Position numbers and translations under genes: made by a program. The notes beneath the pieces are model-generated. The model was not told where the DNA came from, ran no database searches, and saw only the letters and a list, made by a program, of their open reading frames with translations. A DNA stretch of 64,000 nt from Pseudoscleropodium purum (Eukaryota; Streptophyta; Bryopsida; Hypnales; Brachytheciaceae), in contig OZ017795.1 in assembly GCA_963969395.1 (NCBI GenBank), positions 24,285,063 through 24,349,062 of the forward strand, written 5' to 3'. Below are positions 24,765 through 36,172 of the stretch, in pieces (position 1 is the stretch's first letter; every line of letters begins with the position of its first letter).

Positions 24765-25650
24765 TTAACCTCTAAATAACCAACTTCTTGATTTAAGCAA
24801 CATAGCAATTTCAAGCATGCTATTATGATTGTCAATTAGCATATATTTGACCCAAACTTTGATAGAAGGTGTGTAGCATGTTTATTTAACATGACAGTTG
24901 AATACTATGGTAAAAAAATTATGGCCTAAAATGTTACTTTTTTGTAAAATGGCAATCCAAGCAGATTAGAAAAAATCATTTTTTTATTAAGAAAGTTTTT
25001 GAAATTGGTTTCCTAAAATTATATATACATAAAAAGCTATGAATCAGTCTATTTTAATCAACAAATCAAAGGTTATAAGGATTCTTTACTCCAAAATAAA
25101 CTTTGAAATCCTTTATTTTACTCAATTTTTAAATATTTTTTAAATCAAATCAAATCATAGGATGTATATTGTTTATTACATAATTCCAACTATTGAAATT
25201 AACATTTTTCAATCCCATAACTAAATTCTTAACAATTAAGTATTTTGAATCATTCTCTACTACTATCTATTTTTTTTTTCCCTATATGTTTTACAATTCC
25301 AAATGATATGAAAATTTTCGAGCATGTGGACAACATGTCTAGGAAAATGAATTCAAATAATCTTCAAGATTTTGGACATTTTTTCATAGAAAAGTGAACT
25401 TCTGAAGTGTAGCTTCCTTGTTATTCGTTGGATCAAAAAAAGGATTTTTGTGAATTAGAATACTAATATCTGCCAATCTACATGGTACTCTTAATTGTTT
25501 TCCATATCTTCTCTAACTAGTATAATACAAGATCGTACAACTATATATGTTGAAAAATGTTTTTTCTTTCTAAAATTTAGTACTTATCTTAGAAATGACA
25601 GTTTGGGGACATTTTCAGTTAAAACGTAGTGTAAGATTTTAAGGGGTTAA
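24765..25650 (-). mobile_element. TTAA-ended repeat element, copy 4 (inverted)
   Basis: This 886-bp copy runs from TTAACCTCTAAATAACC to TTTTAAGGGGTTAA, in the same orientation as copy 3 and sharing its internal phrases (ATTTTACTCAATTTTTAAAT, ATTCTCTACTACTATC). Confidence 0.65.
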
Positions 25651-27001
25651 CATAAGTATAAACTCAACTAACATTGCACTAAAGAAACAATATATATTCC
25701 TATTTTACATTTGATGTTATTAGAATATGATTGTAGTATATCCTATTAGTTTTCTTAAATTGTTAGTTTTGGATATACTTTCCTCAAATGCTTTCTTCCT
25801 AATTCAAGAGAAAGTGATGTGATGCAGTCATCATTGGAAATTCATTCTACAATATGATGTTTTAATGGATACTATATCAATTCTAGTCTACACCATATAA
25901 ATTAAGAGGTGAAGGGGGTCAAAATTTTAAAGGTTTTAATTGACTAAAATTGGGAAGTCCTTAGAAATGATATTATATTGTAAAATGAAAGTCACAAGTT
26001 TGCACAAAGGCCCAATGACATAGAACACACTTTTTTCCTATATAATAGTAAAAATTCTCAAATTTTGAGCCCCTTGAACTTATAATTAGACCCACTTCAA
26101 AGAAGTGAATCTCACTCAAATTTCAAGGGTCCTTACTAAAAGCACTTGAAGCAAAAAGTATTTCAAATATATTTACAAAAAATTTAAATGATTTTTTTTC
26201 CATTTCAAACCTATTTGGTGACTTAAACCTAACAAAGGTGAACCTCCAAAGGTGAACTTTTCAATGGCAAACGGGGGGGCTTGCATAGGCAGACTTCTTC
26301 ATTTTCTGCCCCCCTCAGTCTGCATTTGGAATGAATGTTCTTTTTTTACTGGCTAGATTATTTAAACAGAAAAATTTCTTCTGTGGCCAAAATGTATTAA
26401 ATGATCAATTTGAAGTCATGCATCATGCCATCAATGGAATCCAATAATATTCCTATGATATGATTATTTTGAACGAGGATCATTCTCTGGACAGGATGCA
26501 AGGAAACAAGTCTAACTCATCAGACCCAGTTGGTGCTAGAAAAGTTTTTTAAGTTTCACTGCCTATTTCCCTTTAATTCCCAATTTGAACCGTTTTTAAA
26601 CTGAAAGTACAATACACAAATGGAAATTGTGCGGTTGTTTGATAAAGAAAGAAAAAAAAGGAATCCAGTTATTTTCTCTATTTTCTTTTAACTCAAAATA
26701 GGAACTTTATAGATTTTTTCACCAGGAGTTTGCATAAGTTTGAACTAGCTATTGGTTCTTCCCAAACATAGGGATTTAGGCTATTCCTTGGATATAGTAA
26801 ACTTCTTATAAAAACCAGCTAAGATAACTTAACTCCGATGGTTCTTTGCAGAAACTTGTAGTTTTAAGATTTTGATTAATGTTATGGTTTGACTTCTGAC
26901 TCATTTATGTGCAAATTTTTACATTTTTGGGTGTACATTTTATTTAAAACACATAGACAATTTCCATTGCAAGGACAAACAATATAATAAACTACATTGA
27001 A
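25651..27001. other. AT-rich intergenic DNA
   Basis: No gene is seen. A G7 run at about 26272-26278 is followed by a C-rich run near 26320, forming a weak inverted pair. Some phrases from 26500 to 26650 resemble parts of the 30.6-33.1 kb block, for example TTCACTGCCTATTTCC. Confidence 0.35.
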
Positions 27002-27003
27002 TA

Positions 27004-27151
27004 GGGATATTAATGGGACCAAAAAATTAAAGGGACTTATATTGAAAAACTATAGATGTTTGAAACATGATGTACAATTCCCCAACACTTCAATGAAAGA
27101 TATTTATATAGTGTGTTGTTGATTAATTAGTATAGGTCCCTTTAATATCCC
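27004..27151. mobile_element. 148-bp MITE with TA flanks
   Basis: The ends are inverted repeats: left GGGATATTAATGGGACC and right, reversed, GGGATATTAAAGGGACC, with one mismatch in 17. TA dinucleotides flank both sides (27002-27003 and 27152-27153), as expected for a Tc1/mariner-type MITE. A partial second copy of the GGGAC phrase lies just inside the left end. Confidence 0.65.
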
Positions 27152-27153
27152 TA

Positions 27154-28445
27154 ATCAGTGTAGAAGCAGTGTCGGCGACCTTTTCTAGGTGCATATTTTT
27201 ATACAATACAATGTATAAACACCAATGAGTTTGGATGCATTTTCTATGCATTTCTCAGTGATTTGGTCTCAAAAATTCATTTTTTTAATTGTTGAAGGAT
27301 TTTTGAGAAATTGACATTTGGCATTTTTTTTGGACACTCGTAGACATTCCCCCTTTAGAACTATGGCATGCAAAACATTTTTTAGGCCATAAAAATTTCT
27401 TTGAAATATTTTTTCAATTTTTTTACTTCTCATGTTTTATTGTTTTAGTTCAAAAATCTACTATAGAAATCAATATTTCTCAAATTCTAATGAATTTGTA
27501 GATGTTTTTGGATGTCTTCTTCTTTTCAATTGAATCACAATAATGCCAAGTATATAAGTTTTTGTACAAAGTGGATTCAAGTTTTGATTTTTGATATACT
27601 AATTTCCATTCCTAATTGAAAGATGCAATTTGAATTCAACATCATCTAATTCTCATTGAATTTTGAAGCTAAGATACCCCATAAACATTCAATAGGAAGA
27701 ATTTATACTTTCTACTACTTGATCTTGTGAATCTCACAAATAGTAAGGACTTTGAATTTGAAATGTATCATATATATGTTTTACATGAAGGTGAAATTAA
27801 GATCTTACTAGTACAATTGTCATAGTTTGTATGTTTTCTCATTGAAAAATCTTAAGACAAAAGTGATCATTTCTTGCTTGGAGGGGCTTGAAATGCAAAG
27901 GATTTTTTAGAAGGTTTAGATAGGATGATACCATTTGACCAAATTGCCCCTTGCCATATTGTGACTCCTATTAATTGAACACAATCCCACTTTGTTCCAT
28001 CTTGATGTTATAAAAACTATTCTAAATTCATGTAGAATTGAATTGGAGTTGATGTTGATAGGGTTGAAATGAAGTTTCTAAATGACTATTTTATAATTTC
28101 TATAGATGAAGACAAGAAGTTAGTTCACATATATAAGGATTCATTCATTATTCCAAAATCTTTTGGATTTTTTAGATTATTTTTGAGAATTAATCCCTAA
28201 AGTTCTTTTTTGTTTAGAGGCCCAAAACTACTTCAAAATGCTAGTCTTCAAAATAAGACTAAAATCTTCACCAATGATTATTATTTAACAAATTCAACCA
28301 TAAGATCTTTTAGTTGACTTGTTAGAGTGCAATCTCTTAAAATTTCAAAACAAAAAAACTTACAAATTGCAAGATCCAGATGTTTGGATTTCTAAAAGAA
28401 ATATTTTCAACTCTTCCCAAATGGTTAGATTTCATCTTTCAAACA
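27154..28445. other. AT-rich intergenic DNA with a partial TTAA-family end
   Basis: No gene is seen. TTAATCCCTAAAGTTCTTTT near 28192 resembles the left end of the TTAA-ended family but has no matching right end, so it may be a truncated copy. Confidence 0.35.
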
Positions 28446-29340
28446 TTAACCCTTAAAAGACCAAGTTGTGTTTTTTGACTACATAGAAAATTTGGGTAGG
28501 TGCACGTGATTAGAGATTTTTATATTTTTGACCCAAATTTTAATAGAAGGTGGGGACAAGGAATATCTTCTATATGCACTAAATTTCATGACATTTGGAA
28601 ATAGGAATCAAAAGTTATAGCCTAATATGTTGATTTCTTTTGTATATGGGTAATTTGGGAAGATTAAAAAAATCACTTTTTTCATAAACGAAAATTTAAC
28701 ATTGTTTTTTAGAGTTATATATACACATAAAAATGAATCATTCCATTTTGATCAACAAGTCAAAAGTTATGAGGATTTTTTGTTTGTGGGCAAATATGAA
28801 TTTTCTACTCCAAAATAAACTTTGAAGCTCTTTACCTTACTCAATTTTCAATATTTTAGAAAAAAATAAGATCATAGGATATAGATTGTTAACTATAACA
28901 TTCCAATCATTGGGATTGGCATTTATCAATTCCATAATTTAATTTTCAACAATTTACTATTTTCCAATATATTCTACAATTCCAAATGATTTGAAATTTT
29001 ACAAGCATGTGGACAACTTATCTAGGAAAAAGAATTCAAAAAACCACCACCATTTGGGACATTTTCTTTTGTAGAAAAGTGAGCTTGTGAAGTGCAACTG
29101 CCTTGTTTTTTGTATAGCCAAGAAAACGATTTAAGTGAATTTGAATGCTTATATCTTGCAATCCATGGGGTGAAAATTTCTGAAATTTTTACCACATGTT
29201 CTTAAGTTATCATACTACAAGGTCCTCTGGTTTTATGTGTCAAAACAAGTTTTATTTTTCATAAATTTGTTACTTGTATTATAAATAGCAATCTTGGGGC
29301 AATTTTGGTGAAAACATAGGCGTAGAACTTTAAGGGTTAA
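28446..29340 (-). mobile_element. TTAA-ended repeat element, copy 5 (inverted)
   Basis: This 895-bp copy runs from TTAACCCTTAAAAGACC to CTTTAAGGGTTAA, with the same internal order as copies 3 and 4. Its right-hand TTAA (29337-29340) also serves as the left-hand TTAA of the next, truncated copy. Confidence 0.7.
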
Positions 29341-29830
29341 TCCTTAAAAAGATCAAATTGTATTCTTTTTTGTTTACAAGGAAAATATGGACAACTCACT
29401 AGAAATACCATTTTTAAATTTGAATTATTTGAAATTTTTGCACAAAATGTGGTTGAGGAGTAGCTTCAAGGTGCAATAATTTCCATAACTTTTGACAACA
29501 TAATTAAAAAGTTGTGGTATAATATGTTTTATTTTTTTCTCAACCTCAACAACTCAAAATAATCAATTTTACAAGAAACAAATAGAATTTTTTTTTTCTA
29601 GATTTATATATATATGGAAAGCTTTGAGCCATTTCATTTTGATGAACGAGATAAAAGCTATGAGGAGTTTTTATCTATAGGCAATTATAGAATCTCTATT
29701 CTAAAATAAACTTTGAAGTTATTTTTTATAAATAAAATAAAATTATAGGATGTAAATTCATATTGTAGTGTTTTAGCATTGACTCTCTAAATTACTGTAT
29801 AGTACCAGGCAACTTTGAATCATCTACCCT
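29337..29830 (-). mobile_element. TTAA-ended repeat element, copy 6 (truncated)
   Basis: It starts TTAATCCTTAAAAAGATC immediately after copy 5, sharing the TTAA. Family phrases continue to about 29760 (ATTTATATATATATGGAAAGC, AAAATAAACTTTGAAG). The distal part is missing, so the right border is approximate. Confidence 0.5.
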
Positions 29831-29849
29831 ATTCAACCATGCAAAAGAA

Positions 29850-30630
29850 TTTTTTATAATATAGAATATAAATGACATTTTTTGTCTTGCATTATGCACA
29901 TTTAATTCTTATGCAAATATAATGAAACATATCAAATTTGGATTTCAAAAATGCAAAATTCCACTTTTGATTAATTATTTCATTTAAATTTCATAGTTTT
30001 ACATGATAATTGATTGAAAGCCATTAGTGGTTAATTTTTTGAATTCAATTGTTTAGATATGTAGGAAACCTTCCTACATACATCTCTCCTTCAATAAGTA
30101 TCTCCAAAAAGTTTTAAAATTCCCTCACAATGGTTTCAAAAGTTGAGGTGGCAATGTTCAAATTTTGAAAAATTGATATTTCTTTATTGTGATTAGACTT
30201 TGCTATTTGACCTTCACATTGTTACTAATTTTTTCACATTTGACCACAAAGGTACATTTGCTTTGCCAAAATCAAATTATGATGAAGAAATATCAATTTT
30301 TCAAAATTTGGACATTGTCACCCCAACTTTTGACATCGTTGTCAAGGAATTCTAAAACTTTTTTCGGAGATGTTTATTGAAGGAGAGATGTACGTATAGA
30401 GGTTTCCTACATATTGCTGAAATCAAATTAGAAAAATTCATCATCAATAATTTTCAGTAAATTCTTGTGTAAAATCATAAAAATTTAATGAAACAATTCA
30501 TACAAAATGGAGTTTTGGTTTTCTGGAACCCAAATTTAATATGCTTGATTGAAATTGCATAAAACTTGACTGTTGATTATGCAACATGGAAAATGTAAAT
30601 CATGTAATACATTCTGCAATTTTCTTTTAG
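29850..30630. repeat. large imperfect palindrome of about 780 bp
   Basis: The left arm (about 29850-30225) and right arm (about 30240-30630) are inverted copies of each other. Matching landmarks are ACATCTCTCCTTCAATAA on the left and TTATTGAAGGAGAGATGT on the right, then TTTTGAAAAATTGATATTTC on the left and GAAATATCAATTTTTCAAAA on the right. Further out, TGTAGGAAACC pairs with GGTTTCCTACA. A transcript through it could fold into a long hairpin. It may be a foldback element or an siRNA source. Confidence 0.7.
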
Positions 30631-33070
30631 GGGTGGACGATTGAGAGTTGCGTGGTACTGTACAGTCCTGGCTACCCCCAGTTGGCCAGTTCAGTTCTAT
30701 TCAGTTGTGTTGCAGTAACTTACCGAATTCTTAACTTAATTTGGATGGTGAACATAAGTTACTCCATGAGCTGAGCTGAACTGGGTTTGGATGGTTCTGT
30801 CCAGACTTCCAGCCCAGCCGTATTTCTCCACCTACGCCATTGATTGATGGTGGACGGAGACTGGGCTGATTGTACCATTTGAAAAAAACAAAACCATAAC
30901 TTAGGTATAACCAAAGTGTGGTGACGGGACTGAAGCCACGGCAGGTGCTGGCTTGACGGAACTGACTCTGGTGACGGTATATAATTAACCAACTTACACA
31001 TAATGAAAAACCTTCAGATGTTGTCCCCCAGGCCTGCCTGGCCGGGCTCTTGATCGTCAATTCATCATCATATTCTATTCAAAAGGTTCTGGAGTCCTGA
31101 GGCTTTATATTAAGCTAACTTAAGTTAGAGCCCAACTGTCCACCCTGCAAGACTGATGAGGGAATGGAATGTTAACATACTGCCAGGATGGTGGGCTTGG
31201 ATTCACTCTCTTCCACTTTGCAATGAAATGCTGTCCCTTTGAAGAACATTTCTGCCGAGGACTTCAGTTGTCCTCTGGTTCTGTGTTCCATTCCTTTCAT
31301 CGATGGGAATTGTCCAGTTGTTTAAGGAAAAAGAAAAAGAAAAAGAAATTCTGTCCCTCTTTTTTTTAAATTAAAAAATAAAAAAAAATAAACAAGTTGA
31401 TAAACATGCTTGTAAGGGCTGCTTCACATGGGCCGAAGGTTGAGAGTCCGTCGGTCTCCACCAATCAAATTTCAGAAAACTTTGACTTTGGCCTCTCAAC
31501 CCTTTACACAAGGCGGCACAATCTAAAATCCGTCACCCTCCAAGTTCCTACGTGACGATGGCTTCACAACGAACTCTCGATCAAAGTTTGGATTGCCACT
31601 TTTGTGGCAACCCAAACTCTAGTTGAGAGTCCATCGAATTTTACCATTTATTACCATTTATTGTTCATTTCTTTGGACTTTCGCCCAATATTTGGCCATG
31701 AACTCCCACGACCTCTCGATTTGGTCGGCTCATGTCTGAAGCACCCCTAAGTCAAAGTGTACACCTTTAACACTTGGTGCAAAAAAGGGGTCTTCTGATC
31801 TGGTACGTGGTAAGCTTATAAGCCTGAATGACACCTCTGTGTCAACCTCCTCCAGGGGTTGAACACTCAGCCACAGGGGACTTTGTTTCTTTTCTTTTGT
31901 TTTTTAATGGTCACTGTTCTTTCCAAGAAAAAAAAAGTGTAAGTGAAAGTGTACACCTAGATATAGACTGTTGCCTCTTGGCAGTGACGACAGTCCTCTT
32001 GATGTCAAAACCATCAACCTAATGAAGGCGGGGCCTAAATTAATATTGGATTGCATGCGGCACATTAGAATGTAGACGAACACACCCGGACCTCCAGTAA
32101 TATTATAATGTAGCTCAGACAAGATTTGCCAGAAAGGTGTTTGTTTTGGGGGCTGGTTTACACATTGATGATCGATCTGTCTGTTGGACCTCCGTCAAGA
32201 CAAACCAACAATTTCACATTTGCAGAACTGAAGAGAAGGTGAAAACACTCGCCAGAAATCATGAAAAGAAGCAACAATTCAGCATAGATGGAGGCGCTTT
32301 TTCCAAGAAGAGACGTTTTTGGCAATTGAAAATCATTAATTAAATTTTTTTTTGAAATACATGGAAAATTTCCATTGAAGGGGAATTTTTTAACTTGGGA
32401 TGTCTGCCTATTTCACTGCCCACACCCCCACAAATAATTCACTACTACAGTGGTGTGATTTCCAACCACCCAGCCAGCGTCGGACCAGAAAGTAGTCCAC
32501 TGCCAGTGCACTTATTGGGTTAATGTTGTGTTGCTTTGGTTGCCCCTTCTGTCCATCTTGTGTTTTGCAATGAATTCATCTTCCGTCATACTGGGTTGGA
32601 GCTAAGCTTAAGTTAACCATGATTTAAAAAAAAAGTTCAATCCCATTATTTACTGAAAAGCAAGTGCTGCTGAAAAACTCAATCGGTCTAAGTGGCCTGC
32701 ACCTCTGAACTGCGCCCATTATGTTAAGTTAAGCTTTAGCCCATACTTGTATCCTTCACATGGACTTAACTTAATTTAGGGTGCTTTGACTGCTTTCTGC
32801 AAATCATGGTGGAGTGTTGAAGTCACCTCGATTTCCGAGTTTTTGGCAATGCATGGATATGCATTCAGGTTTTATAGTTTCTGTGCATTTATGCCACAAA
32901 AGTAATGGGATGGCACTTCCCCTTGCAATGGAAATTGTCCATGTGTTAACGAAAAAAAAAGAGAAAAAAGAAGGAGAGGTACACGACATGGATCTCAAGC
33001 TCCCAACTGGCCTAGTCAGTATGCTTAACCCTTGAACAACAGACTGGTCTGGTCACTGTGGAAATCACTT
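30631..33070. other. less AT-rich block, no gene recognised
   Basis: This block differs in composition from its AT-rich surroundings. Its open frames (for example minus 31060-30731) show no known domain. It contains an (AAAAAG)n run at about 31325-31346 and the Harbinger-type MITE at 31416-31747. Repeated AAGTTAA/TTAACTTAA words near 30735, 31110, 32605 and 32725 suggest it is itself an old repeat. I could not find its ends. Confidence 0.35.
31416..31747 (+). mobile_element. PIF/Harbinger-type MITE, copy 2
   Basis: A 332-bp element is flanked by TAA at 31413-31415 and 31748-31750. The left end is GGGCTGCTTCACATGGGC; the right end, reversed, is GGGGTGCTTCAGACATGAGC. The interior (GTGGCAACCCAAACT, TTTGGCCATGAACTCCCA) matches the reverse complement of 7848-8190. 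Two independent TAA-flanked copies support the family assignment. Confidence 0.75.
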
Positions 33071-33645
33071 ATTTCTGTTTAGGTATGGTGTGAATTTTTG
33101 GATTAAAAAAATGCAAAAGTAGGCATTGGAAGTGAAGCCATTGTAGAAGATCTTTCTTTTTTTACACAAAATGTGGAGGATGAGTAGTTGCACTTTTGTC
33201 ATGCAAGGAGAGATTCTTTGTCATTCATCGGCCAAAAAATGTATGCTAAAATGTTTATAGATTAAAATAACTTTATAATTTTGCAGCTATATTTAGTTCC
33301 TTAGTTTTCTCTTGATCTCCAATGACATTGCATGAAGACAAATAGAGGTGAAAAAATCCAAAAACTGTCAAAAGAAGAAATTCAATTTAATTGAAGGCAT
33401 CTTTTTTAGAAAAAGAAAAGAAAAGAAATTTTTTTTTGTAATACTAGCAATTGAAAATTATTCATTTTCAAAAAAGAAATTAGAATTTTTGGATAGGAAA
33501 TGTAATTTTTATGAATTTTCAAAGTAGAATTCCTTAAATCTCTGAAACCATCACATAACTTGGTCCTAGAAACTATAGAGAAATCAACAGTCAACTAATC
33601 ACACTAAAATATGGAAAAAATTTAATGAAACTGTAGGGGACATGT
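33071..33645. other. AT-rich spacer
   Basis: No gene or bounded repeat is recognised between the 30.6-33.1 kb block and the next TTAA-ended element. Confidence 0.4.
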
Positions 33646-34987
33646 TTAACCTCTAAAGTTCCATGACTATATTTTCACTAGAAACACTTGAAAATTGCCA
33701 TTTCTTGTAGAAGTACCAAGTTTTTGGAAAAAAAAAAACATTTTTTGATAAATGTAATTGTAGGATCTTATAGTAAGCTAACTTGAGAACATGTGGTAAA
33801 ACTTTTAGACATTTCCATTATGTGGACTAAGAATAAAGCATTCATATTCACTAAAATCATTTTTTTCCCTGCAAAAAGTATGGTAGCTGCACTTCACAAG
33901 CTCACTTTTCTATGAAAAATGTTGAAAATGGTGGTGCTTCTTGGATTCATTTTTCTAGACAAGTTGAACATATACTTGAAAATTTTCAAATCATTTGGAA
34001 ACACACAACATATAGGGAAAAAATAGGAAGTAGAAAGAAATAGCATTAGATGAAATTTGAGGCCTCTAAGAGATTGCAAGTTATCCAACCCCGAGAATGT
34101 TGGAATGTAGCCAACATTGCAATTCGACACGGCCAAGAAAGTGCCACGTCATTGCCCCCCAATTTTTTTTTGCATTCTAATAATTAATTAATTAATTTTG
34201 GAAAATAGCTGGCTATACCATTCATTGTAAGGAAACAACAACGGAAACAGGTTTGGAACGAGCTATTGGAGGCCTCAAATTTCATCTAATGAGAATGATT
34301 CAAAATACAAAATTTTTAAGAATTTAGTTATGGCAATCCAATGGTTGCAATGTATTAGTAAACAATCTATACCCTATGATTTTATTATTTTAAAAAAATA
34401 TTGAAAATTGAGTTAAATAAAGGACTTCAAAGTTGTTGTTTTAATTAGTGAATCTATAATTGCCCACATACAAAATCTCCTCATAACTTTCATCTCATTG
34501 ATCAAAATTGAATGATTCAAAGCTTTTCATTTTTATATAAATCTTGAAAATTAATTTCAAATTTTTATTTTTGAAGAATATGATTTTTCCTGATGTGCAT
34601 GGACTACCCAAATGATCTAAATTTTTTCAAACATATATCCAATTTGCCTTGAAGAATGAATCTAAAAAAGCATCACCATTTTGGACATTTTCCTATACAA
34701 ATGTGACCTTTTGAAGTGTATGTTTTGCATATTTTTTTTGCAAAACCTACTGCATGTTTTTTCTTAGGGTCAAAATAAAGATTTTTGTCAATTCAAACAC
34801 TCATATATTGCAATCTACATAGTGCAAATTTCTGAATTTTTTTCTAAATCATCTCCAACTAGATTATTAAAAAGATCTGATAGTTACACATGTCTAAAAA
34901 AATTTCCTAAAATTTAGAACTTGTATTAGAAATGGTAGTTTTGGAATGTTTTTAATGAAAACATAGTTAAAATTTTTTAGGTATTAA
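33646..34987. mobile_element. TTAA-ended composite element with inverted halves and a nested MITE
   Basis: The left part starts TTAACCTCTAAAGTTCC and follows the copy 2 orientation up to about 34610. The sequence then switches to the opposite orientation and ends with a diverged inverted terminus at TTAA (34984-34987). Both outer ends therefore carry the same end sequence in inverted form, as in a foldback element. A 248-bp CATTAG...CTAATG element interrupts it at 34044-34291. Confidence 0.55.
34044..34291. mobile_element. CATTAG...CTAATG element 1 (no target duplication seen)
   Basis: Perfect 23-bp terminal inverted repeats begin CATTAGATGAAATTTGAG and are mirrored at 34269-34291. The insertion lies inside a TTAA-ended element, whose other copies give the empty site: the flanks GTAG and AGAATGATTC join there without duplication. 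The interior contains TGCCACGTCATTG and an (ATTA)n run. Confidence 0.75.
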
Positions 34988-35469
34988 GTTTCTTTCAAAT
35001 ATTCTCAGCTCATTTTTAATACACTTCTGTTGTTTATTAAAATTTTGAAATTTAACAAAACAAATATTTATAATTAAGAAGGGCTTAAAGTACTTCATTT
35101 TTAATGTTTAGTTAGTCACTATTGTGTTCTTCGAACAATTTCAAGAGTTCAACAAGACACATTTAGATAAATCAACAACTAGATCCTTTGGAAAACTCAT
35201 TTTGAAAAATTAAAAAGATAGAAGTTATACACTTACTTTGGATATAAATTTTTGAAAGCAAAAATGTAGGCCTTGAAATATATGAATGTTATGGGGATTA
35301 AAACCTATATGTACTTGCTGTATGTGCAAAAATTTTCAATGTTGCATTTGCATGCATGTTATAATTTTAAGGTGGAGCTAATTACATTGAAACATGTTTG
35401 TCACCATTTAGTGAGTGTGCAACAATAGAATGTTCATAAAGAAATATGGGCATTTAGAATAAATGGATA
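34988..35469. other. AT-rich spacer
   Basis: No gene or bounded repeat is recognised. Confidence 0.35.
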
Positions 35470-36172
35470 GTCTGTGCACATTAGAAAAAATCACATTTTT
35501 CAATATAAAAATTTGAAATTGATTTTCAAGGTTTATATAAACATGAAAAGCTTTGAATTGTTTCATTTTGATCAATGAAATGAAAATTATGAGGAGTTTT
35601 TGTATGCGGACAATTATAGATTCACTAAAAATAAATAAACTTTGAAGTCCTTTATTTAACTCAATTTTCAATATTTTTTGAAAAAAATAAAATGATAGGG
35701 TGTAGATTGTTTACTACTACATTGCAACCATTGGGATTGCCATAACTAAATTCTTAACAATTTTGTATTTTGAATCATTCTCTACTTCTTTCTATTTCCT
35801 ATTTTTTTCCTATATATTGTATATTTCTAAATGATTTGAAATTTCACAAGCATGTGTCCAACTTGTCTAGAAAAATGAATCCAAAGAAACACCACCATTT
35901 TAGACATTTTTCATAGAAAAGTGAGCTTGTGAAGTGCAACTACCATACTTTTTGCAGGGGAAAAATGATTTTAGTGAATATGAATGCTTTATTCTTAATC
36001 CACAAAATGGAAATGTCTGAAAGTTTTACCACATGTTTTCAAGTTAGCTTACTACAAGATTCTACAATTACATTTATCAAAAAATGTTTTTTTTTCAAAA
36101 ACTTGGTGCTTCTACAAGAAATGGCAGTTTTCAAGTGTTTCCAATGAAAACGTGTTCATAGAACTTTAAAGG
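35470..36172 (-). mobile_element. TTAA-ended repeat element, copy 7 (left end missing)
   Basis: Family phrases run in the orientation of copies 3-5 and end near 36172 at GAACTTTAAAGGTCAAG, where the outer TTAA has mutated to TCAA. The left terminus is not visible. The 72-codon open frame at 35929-36147 is repeat sequence, not a gene. Confidence 0.5.

Noticed and set aside
30731..31060. A 109-codon minus-strand open frame
   Set aside because: No domain and no ATG-led plausible protein. It lies in a block that appears non-coding.
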